Source: CAYUYV01 sp050331455
Lineage (GTDB): Bacteria > Pseudomonadota > Alphaproteobacteria > JAJFIK01
Assembly: GCA_050331455.1 (NCBI GenBank)
Contig: JBHJGV010000028.1
Location: forward strand, 1-23,845
Direction: 5' to 3'
Length of the DNA: 23,845 bases
The notes under the pieces were generated by a model. The model was not told the origin of the DNA, did not search any database, and saw nothing but the letters and a program-made list of their open reading frames with translations. The position numbers and the translations under genes are program-made. Each line of letters opens with the position of its first letter. Position 1 is the first letter of the stretch. Shown here piece by piece: positions 1-6,889 of the stretch.

Positions 1-55
1 CCGCACACCACTCCCAGACATTGCCCAGCATATCGTAAAGACCCCAGGGGTTCGG
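1..55. repeat. Direct repeat copy A (FGE domain 2), cut by window edge
   Basis: Positions 1-55 are identical, base for base, to 1033-1087. The offset is 1032 bp, exactly 344 codons, so the repeat is in frame within the same gene. It encodes the PNPWGLYDMLGNVWEWCADG segment of the FGE fold. The left end is not visible. Confidence 0.95.
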
Positions 56-3000
56 CACCTTCCTGGCCACGGGGTGGGTGCCCGCGCGGCTGTGCTCATA
101 CTGCTTGTCTTGCCAATCGGAACTGTCATAGCCATTGTCCAACTCAAACCCGATGCCGCTATTGCCGCCATACCAGGCAATGGCATCCAGCACCGGGGCG
201 TTGCGTTCCCCTAAAATCTCGATCGCTCCTGCATAGGTCGCCTCCGCCACTCCGGCCCGGCACGCATATTCCCACTGCGCTTCCGTGGGCAAACCAAGAT
301 CCAGACCCGGCACCGCCCGGTTCACCGCGCGCAGGAAGTCCTGGACATCCATCCAACTCACCTGCTCCACCGGCCGGGTGGATGAGACAAATCTACTGGG
401 ATTCGTGCCCATGACCGACTCCCACAGAGCCTGAGTCACCGGCGTGTCGAACAGCCAATAGCCTCGGGTGAGGGTAACCTCGTGCCGGGGACCCTCATTA
501 TCAAAGCGGCCCGGCTCGTCATTGGGGGACCCCATGGTGAAGCGGCCGGGATTGATCCAGCGCAGGCGCTGGCGCACATCCTTGTGGAAAAAATCAGCCC
601 ACAGGCCAAAGCGGTCCCGCCCTATGCGCTGCGCCCAGTCGGGCCGCGTCACGGGCTCGAAGGTCAGGATCTCGCAATCGCTGCGGATGACAAAGGGTGC
701 GCCCTGGGGCAGGGACGCTGTGGCGGGATGCTCGGCACTGTCGCGTGCAAACACCGCCGCCTTGCCGGACGGGGCCGGGGCTGGTCGTCGCTCCGCTCCT
801 CCTTGCCCCGTCCCCACCGGCTCCGCCCCCGGCCGAACTCGAGCACAACGGAAACCAATGCCGACGTCGTTCCGGCTGTCAGGCGCGTCTGCGCCGCGGC
901 CCGCAGCCCGCACATCGCGAGCAAGGTCGCACCAAGCGCCGCCCCGCAGGGCCCGCGAAGAAGAGCCCTCCGGGCTGCCTTGAGGGCCGGCAGGGTCGGT
1001 TTTCGGATCCTCGTCATAGGGCCGCAAACCGTCCGCACACCACTCCCAGACATTGCCCAGCATATCGTAAAGACCCCAGGGGTTCGGGGATTTTTGAGCG
1101 ACCGGGTGCGTCGTGCCATCACTGTTCGCAGTGTACCAAGCAAGATCATCAAGATCCTGGTCGCCCCGGGCATAAGTCGGCCCTGTGGTGCCCGCCCGCA
1201 CGGCGTATTCCCACTCAGCCTCCGTCGGCAAGGCCAGATCCAGACCCGGCAGCCGCGCGTTCAGCCGCGCCAAAAAGGCGTCGGCGTCATGCCAACGCAC
1301 CCGTTCAACGGGCCGATCCTCGCCCTTGAACCGGCTGGGATTTTCCCCCATCACGGCCTGCCACACGGCTTGGGTCACCGGCGTGTCAAACAGCCAAAAC
1401 CCCCGGCTCAAGGTGACCCTATGCTGAGGACCTTCATCGCTAAAACGCCCCTTTTCATCCTCGGGTGAGCCCATGAGAAACGATCCCGCAGGGATCCACC
1501 GCATGCGCACGACCACATCCGCACGCTCTTCGGCCGGCACCAGAAAGGTCACCCAGGGGCCAAACGGGTCCATGCCCCAGTTTTGAGCCCACTCCGGAGG
1601 GATCCCCGATGCCCAAAAATTTGAAACGAGACCCTGGAGCCGCCTGTTCCGTGTCATGATGGTCCCCAAGGGACTTCCCTGGACGATGGCCTCAGACTTG
1701 GCGCGGGGGTTGGCGGAGGGACCATTTTTGAGTTCCGGTTGATGCCCCTCGCCTGTTTCTTGGGCCGTGCCGTGCACCAAACGGCCAAGCTGAACAAGCC
1801 GCATGGGATGGGGGGCGCCGCCTGGTTCATAGGATTGGGGATCGAAATCCTCAGGCACAGAGTGTGCAAAGCCCCGTTCTTCTGCCGCTGCCAAAAGATC
1901 TTGATAGAGAGCTTGGATCTCCGGCATTTCGGTGGGTCCATGACGGGTGCGCTCCGCCATTTCACCCACGAAGCTGAGGATTTTGGTATCATCCAGGTAC
2001 GGGAGGACACGGCGACCCACCTCACCCCGGATCCGTCCGTGCATCGCCCGGATCAAATTTTCCGCCGCAGCCAGATGAGCTGGATCGACAACCTGCCGAC
2101 TGAGATGCCCGAGAGACCAGATTGAGTCGAGATAGATACTGGGAAACCCCTCACCGCCGCACCAGTCGAAGATTTTGTCCTGACTCATGCGCAAGCGGGC
2201 GAGGTCGCCATTCTCGGCGAGATCCGCAAGGGCCTTGCCCTTGGCATTCAAGTGCATGCTGCGGGAGCTAGCGCCGGCCACATAGTCCGAATTCCAGGCA
2301 TCGATTTCCGTGACAACCGTGGCGCCGGGCACCATGCGCCGCACGGTCCGTAACAGGCCAGGGGAAATCTTGAAAGCGTGAGCCACGAGGCCGAGAACGA
2401 GGTCAACCTGACGCTGGCGCTCTTTGTCCGCAGGAAGACTATTCGAGTTCGTGTCCTCCCAAGGAATAATGGTGATGTGGTTGCGGACATATTTTGGATA
2501 GGCGGCGGGCGGGACCGGGCTCAATGCACAGCAATGCCAGCCCGCACGCTCCAGCCTATTGGCGAAGGACACCCAGCCCGCCAAGGCCTGGTCAGATGCG
2601 ACCCGCAGACGGCCCAAATCGCCAACAATCAGAACGTGGCCTCCGTCCTCAATCGCAACGGTGGGGTCCGGAAGTTTCCCCTCACCAAGCGTCCCGGCAT
2701 CCAAGCCGTCGCACAACCATGTTTCTTCCAGGATATGGGATGCCATAAGCCCACGGAAGATTTCCACAATTCGGCATTGGTCAGACCAAATGGGCATCAA
2801 ACGATCTGCCCTGTCGACCGCGATGTGGAGCCGATTGGGCCAGCAGGCCCGGCGCTTATGGGGGAGAGGATCAAGCACCTGTTGGCGGCTGAGGCAGCCG
2901 ACAATGGCGTCGAGATCGAGCCGTCGGCCAGTCCGCTGTCCCCTCAACACACGCCGGGTTTTGGGAAGAAGTGCCGACCATTTTGCAAGATCGGGCCAGG

Positions 3001-3373
3001 GCGGTGCCTCTGTCGGTAATCCGTCCCAGACCGGCAGTTTGCGCGGGGTTTCCTTGCGCCGGCGCACGGTCCGGTCCGCCCGGTGGATCAGTCGCCAGAA
3101 CGGAACGGGAATCAGGCCACCGGCTTTTGTTTCCTGATCCTCAACGTCGGTTCTCGCCGGCGGTTCATGAGATGCCGTGCCCCGCTTGACCGGCCCCGTC
3201 GCTCCCGATCTCTGGCGTGCAAGCGGATCATCTGTTTGAGGGGCGTCAAAACCAAGGTACTGAGCGGCAGCCTGTAGCGTATCCTTTGGAGCCTCGGCCG
3301 CGATCCAAAGAAGATCAGCGCGCCCCACAAGGCTCTCCTTCGTCCGGCTTGGATGGCGAGATTTGACGCCCAT
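1..3373 (-). CDS. SAV_2336-type vWA-like protein with two tandem FGE-sulfatase folds (partial, runs off left edge)
   Basis: An open frame of at least 1,124 codons starts at ATG 3373, one base after the MoxR stop codon, and is still open at base 1. Residues 1 to about 560 match my recollection of the SAV_2336 N-terminal family: an Arg-rich segment, then a vWA-like strand (LHIAVDRADRLMPIW, first Asp at residue 187) in which the usual DxSxS metal site has become DRADR. FGE fold 1 runs from about residue 624 (MRWIPAGSFLMGS, LPTEAEWEYA, GLYDMLGNVWEWC, LRGGAWC, IGFRCAR). FGE fold 2 starts near residue 937 (RWINPGRFTMGSPNDEPG) and is cut at GNVWEWCA. Fold 1 lacks the paired cysteines of active formylglycine-generating enzyme, so a ligand- or peptide-binding role is more likely than catalysis. 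It is predicted to be the vWA/sensor component working with the neighbouring MoxR ATPase. Domain calls are by motif only; the FGE folds are certain, the vWA call is moderate. Confidence 0.8.
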   Translation of the reverse strand, partial: MGVKSRHPSRTKESLVGRADLLWIAAEAPKDTLQAAAQYLGFDAPQTDDPLARQRSGATGPVKRGTASHEPPARTDVEDQETKAGGLIPVPFWRLIHRADRTVRRRKETPRKLPVWDGLPTEAPPWPDLAKWSALLPKTRRVLRGQRTGRRLDLDAIVGCLSRQQVLDPLPHKRRACWPNRLHIAVDRADRLMPIWSDQCRIVEIFRGLMASHILEETWLCDGLDAGTLGEGKLPDPTVAIEDGGHVLIVGDLGRLRVASDQALAGWVSFANRLERAGWHCCALSPVPPAAYPKYVRNHITIIPWEDTNSNSLPADKERQRQVDLVLGLVAHAFKISPGLLRTVRRMVPGATVVTEIDAWNSDYVAGASSRSMHLNAKGKALADLAENGDLARLRMSQDKIFDWCGGEGFPSIYLDSIWSLGHLSRQVVDPAHLAAAENLIRAMHGRIRGEVGRRVLPYLDDTKILSFVGEMAERTRHGPTEMPEIQALYQDLLAAAEERGFAHSVPEDFDPQSYEPGGAPHPMRLVQLGRLVHGTAQETGEGHQPELKNGPSANPRAKSEAIVQGSPLGTIMTRNRRLQGLVSNFWASGIPPEWAQNWGMDPFGPWVTFLVPAEERADVVVRMRWIPAGSFLMGSPEDEKGRFSDEGPQHRVTLSRGFWLFDTPVTQAVWQAVMGENPSRFKGEDRPVERVRWHDADAFLARLNARLPGLDLALPTEAEWEYAVRAGTTGPTYARGDQDLDDLAWYTANSDGTTHPVAQKSPNPWGLYDMLGNVWEWCADGLRPYDEDPKTDPAGPQGSPEGSSSRALRGGAWCDLARDVRAAGRGADAPDSRNDVGIGFRCARVRPGAEPVGTGQGGAERRPAPAPSGKAAVFARDSAEHPATASLPQGAPFVIRSDCEILTFEPVTRPDWAQRIGRDRFGLWADFFHKDVRQRLRWINPGRFTMGSPNDEPGRFDNEGPRHEVTLTRGYWLFDTPVTQALWESVMGTNPSRFVSSTRPVEQVSWMDVQDFLRAVNRAVPGLDLGLPTEAQWEYACRAGVAEATYAGAIEILGERNAPVLDAIAWYGGNSGIGFELDNGYDSSDWQDKQYEHSRAGTHPVARKVPNPWGLYDMLGNVWEWCA
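1033..1087. repeat. Direct repeat copy B (FGE domain 1)
   Basis: Exact 55-bp match to positions 1-55, lying in the corresponding part of the first FGE domain. The flanking sequence of the two domains is clearly diverged, so the identity is local. Confidence 0.95.
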
Positions 3374-3374
3374 G

Positions 3375-4433
3375 TTAATGCTCTGGTGAGTTTTTCTTCA
3401 GGGCAAAATCCTTGATTTTGCACAAGAGCTGGAGTTGACCGCGCTCGTCCCCAGGCCTCAAGGCGTCGAGGGCGCGCAGGATATCCATGAACTCCGCCTG
3501 CCCCGGAAAGGGGCGTCGCTCGTCCTGCTTGGCCTTGTCACGGTCGCTCCAAACCTGTTGCGCCACCTCAGCGAGAACCGATGGCTTCATCTTGGGAAAG
3601 TGAACGGCGCCCCGCCTTTCCAGCGTTGTTTTGAAGGCCCCGGTCTCGTTATCCAAATTCAAATGCAGCACCATGCAGCGCCGGACAAAGGCCTCCGGGA
3701 GCACCCTCTCCTCATTTGTCGTGACGACGACCAAAGGATACTCCCCTTCCGCGGTCACTGGCGCCTCGCTGGAGGGACTGCGAAACTGACCAGCGCCCAG
3801 CACCTCAAGGAGGCCATTGGGAACGTCAGTCTCGGCCTTATCGATTTCATCGATCAGCAGGACGCAACCATTGTCAGGATGGGCCGGCTCGTCGAAGCGA
3901 CGCGGCGGGATGCTTGCCAAGCCAGCTTGGCGCTCAGCACTCGTCCAATTAAAGGCCCACCAGATAGGCCCCGGAACGACGAAGCGTTCCTCCCCCAGTT
4001 CGTTTTCTACAAGAGCGCGCCAGTTTGGAGCCGAAATGTCCATGTCCGCCCCGGGTGAGGCGCGGCCGGAGACGTCATCCGGTCTCAGTAATGATCTGCC
4101 GCCGGTCGCACCCGCAATTTGCGCTTCGGCAAGACGGCGCACGGAATCGAGTGCCCACAAAAGGTCCGTTGCCTCTGTCTGTATACTGACCGTGTAGGGA
4201 ATGTAGACGCGTTTCAGGAGCGTTGCCGCCGCCCGCGCCAATTGGCTCTTGCCAACGCCGGGCTCGCCCTTGATGAGGAGGGGTCGACGAGATGCCAGGG
4301 CCGCATTGACCGCGTGCATCTGCTCCTCATCAAAGACATGCACAGCTTCGAAGGCTTCACCATCCCGCGTCATCCGTACAGTGAAATCAATGTCTTTGAG
4401 CATTTCTTCGGTAATGAACGTTGTGGTCATCAC
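3375..4433 (-). CDS. MoxR-type AAA+ ATPase of a ternary conflict system
   Basis: A 352-residue AAA+ ATPase. Walker A is GEPGVGKS (residues 56-63), Walker B is VLLIDEID with Asp195/Glu196, sensor 1 is TTN (Asn240), and an FVRR arginine pair follows (251-252). The order and spacing fit the MoxR class, which usually works as a chaperone-like motor together with a vWA-domain partner; here that partner is the next gene. The start is GTG 4433, with ATG at 4430 directly after it. GAGGGG lies 7 nt upstream of the GTG, inside the end of the protease gene, whose stop is at 4437-4439. The gap to the following ATG is a single base, so translation is probably coupled. An insertion-rich stretch at about residues 100-185 between Walker A and B is longer than in stand-alone MoxR proteins. 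In vivo function is inferred from context. Confidence 0.85.
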   Translation of the reverse strand: MMTTTFITEEMLKDIDFTVRMTRDGEAFEAVHVFDEEQMHAVNAALASRRPLLIKGEPGVGKSQLARAAATLLKRVYIPYTVSIQTEATDLLWALDSVRRLAEAQIAGATGGRSLLRPDDVSGRASPGADMDISAPNWRALVENELGEERFVVPGPIWWAFNWTSAERQAGLASIPPRRFDEPAHPDNGCVLLIDEIDKAETDVPNGLLEVLGAGQFRSPSSEAPVTAEGEYPLVVVTTNEERVLPEAFVRRCMVLHLNLDNETGAFKTTLERRGAVHFPKMKPSVLAEVAQQVWSDRDKAKQDERRPFPGQAEFMDILRALDALRPGDERGQLQLLCKIKDFALKKNSPEH

Positions 4434-4436
4434 AGA

Positions 4437-5966
4437 TCAACCCCTCTTCAGGATATCGGCAAGTGTCGGAATGGATTCATCCTCACGGCTCCAACTGCTG
4501 TCTGTCGGGTCGAGCGAAATCACCACGAGCATCGGATATTGGCCCTTGACCGCCTCCGCCAATCGGCGACGCTCCTCGATGGTCAAATTGTTGGAAAAAT
4601 CATCGTCGCCGAAAACGAGATAAAGTATTTTCGCGCCTGTCGGCCGTTCGGCTTCCCGCTGGAGTTTTCTCTTTAGACCTTCAGTCGGTTTCTGCCCGGT
4701 TCGCCCCCGGCCAGCCCCTTCCTTGTCAACCAGATACGACTCAATAGCTCCGATCATGAGATCGACGCGGTCCTGTTCCAGAGGGACCGGACTGCCCGGC
4801 GATGGAATTTGGTACGGCGATGGTTGTTTATCGAGACCAAGAAACGCAGGTCTCAGGGCCGCACCGGCCAGAACGATCTCAGCCGCGACGGACGTCGCCA
4901 AATGCGTCTCGATCAACGCGACATTCCCAGAGCGATAGGCTTCCGCTACATCATTGGATATATCCAAATCGAAGGCCGCCGGCGCGAACCAAACGATCAA
5001 ATTAAAGATGCATTCGCGCGCAGCAGCATCCTCCTTTGGCTGACATGCAATAACGGCCCGCGCAAGCAGTTCCAATGCGATCGGGAACGGCAAGTCATGG
5101 ATGAGTGTGTTCGCGAGCCGGAGCGCGCGCGCTTCCTCGGTTGCAGGCTGGTGTTCGCCAGAAAATGGCGGGAGTTTTGCCTCATCAAGCCCGGGCTCTT
5201 CAAAGATAGCTTCGATCCGCGCGATGGTCTCCCTTGTTTCCAGCAGCAGGCGGACAATTTCCTTCTTGAACGGTTCAGGGTCAATTGGTGGACGATTGCT
5301 TGGGCGCAGCAGGCCGACCTTCGAACGGAACTCGTCGTTGTCCCTGCGCAAGGGGACCAGCGGCGTAGCAATCAAGAGTCCGCCGCTAAAGTTTTGCGGT
5401 GCCTGAGTTATAACTGCAAAGAGATTACCGGAAGGATCAGTAAAGACTGGCGCCCCGGACACCCCCTTCCAGTCTTCTGCCGTCACGCAACTTGCATCCA
5501 CATCAAGATGCTGTCGCTTGTCATCAAGCCGTCGAAAGGTGGTGCCTTTCAGCGGCGTGGCTGGGCGAAGCGTAGCGCTCTGCTTGCCTGCACGGGGAAA
5601 TCCGGCCCCCTCCCAGCGGGAATTCACAGAAGGATCGGCGTAGAGCCAGGGCACGCGCCGAAAGGGCACTTGCTCCGGAAACGGAACCTTTAAAAGTACC
5701 AGGTCCCATTCGTCTTCGCCATCCCACCAGACCTGAGCAAGAGCATCCGGTTTCGGTCGAAGCCGTTTGCCTGGACTGCTTTCGATATAATACCAGGTGA
5801 TATCGAGCCGCTCTGGCTCTATCTGTTGTCCCTGATCCGCAAGCACATGGCGTGCCGTTATGATCAAATCCGGGGCGATGCAGTAGCCGGTGCCAATTTC
5901 CACGTCCGTGTCTTCAGCACCTGGCATTGGCTTTTTATAGATTCGAACAAGAAGCTCACGTCTCAT
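4437..5966 (-). CDS. Trypsin-like serine protease fused to VMAP-like helical region
   Basis: A 509-residue protein without a signal peptide, so probably cytoplasmic. Residues 1-215 are a trypsin-fold protease with a complete visible triad: His40 in IITARHVL, Asp88 in EWDLVLLK, Ser170 in WKGVSGAPVF. A helical region follows (about 230-375). Its part FNLIVWFAPAAFDL...AAEIVLAGA resembles the middle region of vWA-MoxR associated proteins (VMAP). After a Pro-rich linker (about 380-395) comes a C-terminal alpha/beta segment (400-509) with strands AKILYLVFGDDDF and YPMLVVISLDP that I cannot assign. The protease is the obvious effector or signal-processing module of the system. The ATG at 5966 has AGGGA 9 nt upstream. 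It lies 29 bases after the Trypco2 stop, in the same operon. The protease call is firm, the VMAP call moderate, and the substrate is unknown. Confidence 0.82.
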   Translation of the reverse strand: MRRELLVRIYKKPMPGAEDTDVEIGTGYCIAPDLIITARHVLADQGQQIEPERLDITWYYIESSPGKRLRPKPDALAQVWWDGEDEWDLVLLKVPFPEQVPFRRVPWLYADPSVNSRWEGAGFPRAGKQSATLRPATPLKGTTFRRLDDKRQHLDVDASCVTAEDWKGVSGAPVFTDPSGNLFAVITQAPQNFSGGLLIATPLVPLRRDNDEFRSKVGLLRPSNRPPIDPEPFKKEIVRLLLETRETIARIEAIFEEPGLDEAKLPPFSGEHQPATEEARALRLANTLIHDLPFPIALELLARAVIACQPKEDAAARECIFNLIVWFAPAAFDLDISNDVAEAYRSGNVALIETHLATSVAAEIVLAGAALRPAFLGLDKQPSPYQIPSPGSPVPLEQDRVDLMIGAIESYLVDKEGAGRGRTGQKPTEGLKRKLQREAERPTGAKILYLVFGDDDFSNNLTIEERRRLAEAVKGQYPMLVVISLDPTDSSWSREDESIPTLADILKRG

Positions 5967-5995
5967 CGATTTTCATCCCTAGTGAGAGTGAGCTT

Positions 5996-6322
5996 TCAAT
6001 CGTCCTCGGGCTGATCCTTGTCGATAACGTCTACCGGACCATAACCGCCGGATACGTCCCTGGTCGCAGGCTTCAATCGCAGGCGAATGCTGTGCGTGCT
6101 TTTGCTTCTGTTTCCCCCACCGCCACCGATACCGCCGGAAACAAGAGGCACATTGAAATTGAGTTGACCGCTGGCCTTACGATCCTTTTCAATCTCAATT
6201 CCGAAATCGACTTCAATGGACTCTACAATCAGCTTCAAAGCCTCCCCTTGGGCAGCTTGATTGGCGTCTTGGATTTCCTTTCGCAAATGGGCAATTGCGT
6301 CGACCAGCTTGATCTTGTCCAT
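5996..6322 (-). CDS. Trypco2 (trypsin-co-occurring domain 2) family small protein
   Basis: A 108-residue protein with the features of the Trypco2 family, small proteins found beside trypsin-like proteases in bacterial conflict operons. It has an N-terminal helix (LVDAIAHLRKEIQDA), a strand pattern around LKLIVESIEVDFGIEIEKD, a Gly-rich linker (VSGGIGGGGG) and a final strand (HSIRLRLKP). I chose the second ATG of a tandem ATGATG (6322) because GGAGG lies 5 nt upstream. An in-frame ATG at 6349 has no visible ribosome site. It is first in the operon, directly upstream of the protease, and is presumably a partner or inhibitor of it; that role is inference. G+C is low (23 of 60 bases at 6181-6240, by hand count), unlike the rest of the window. 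Confidence 0.78.
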   Translation of the reverse strand: MDKIKLVDAIAHLRKEIQDANQAAQGEALKLIVESIEVDFGIEIEKDRKASGQLNFNVPLVSGGIGGGGGNRSKSTHSIRLRLKPATRDVSGGYGPVDVIDKDQPEDD

Positions 6323-6585
6323 CATCCCCTCCGCACGAACCATCGGCATTAAAGTGAAAAAACGACGAGAGCGCCCCCTTTGGGCGTGCTGTCACCTCAT
6401 ACGGTACAGGCAGGAAGAGGGGAACTGAAGGGGGAAGGATTGAGACTCGGTCAATAAGGCGTCGCAGCATCCGCCCAAAGGACCCAAGCGTTGCTGAGAC
6501 TTTGACCATCGGGTCGGAAGGGCTGTGGTCGCCCCTGCTTGCGTCGCGGCACGCGGGCTATATGGGACGTCTTTATGAGGCAAAA

Positions 6586-6661
<76 letters not shown>

Positions 6662-6662
6662 G

Positions 6663-6678
6663 CGGGTCGAACGACCCG
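6663..6678. other. Perfect hairpin in the tRNA-Phe leader
   Basis: CGGGTCGAACGACCCG is a perfect 7-bp stem with a 2-nt loop, sitting one base upstream of the tRNA 5' end and downstream of its promoter. It would fold in the 5' leader of the precursor, next to the RNase P cleavage site. No T-run follows, so it is not a terminator. Confidence 0.6.
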
Positions 6679-6694
6679 TGTTGGCGGGACCGAA

Positions 6695-6723
6695 CCTATA
6701 GGGCGGGGATTGGTCCTTGTCCA
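6695..6723 (-). promoter_or_regulatory. Promoter of tRNA-Phe
   Basis: On the minus strand, a -35 box TGGACA (6723-6718) is followed by a 17-nt spacer and a -10 box TATAGG (6700-6695), about 34 nt upstream of the tRNA 5' end. Both boxes are near the sigma-70 consensus with ideal spacing. Confidence 0.7.
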
Positions 6724-6889
6724 GCCCCCGTTCCGCCGCAAAATCACGGCGCTCCGTTTTGCCATTCCGGGATGCCTTCGGGCCCATGCGAACCCTCAAA
6801 AAGCCGTTGCGGAACCGGCGGTTTGCCGCCGGTGGACGGGCTGTTAGCCTAAAGGGGATCACGCAATCAACGACACCAGGGAGCAGGCC

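Noticed and set aside
482..1468. 328-codon plus-strand open frame
   Set aside because: Antisense to the FGE domains, whose minus-strand reading has clear family motifs.
6371..6389. Hairpin GCGCCCCCTTTGGGCGTGC as a terminator
   Set aside because: The stem is short and the minus-strand T-run starts 9 nt away, directly before the Trypco2 start; not convincing as a terminator.
6449..6454. TTGACC as a -35 box for the conflict operon
   Set aside because: No acceptable -10 element lies 16-18 nt downstream.
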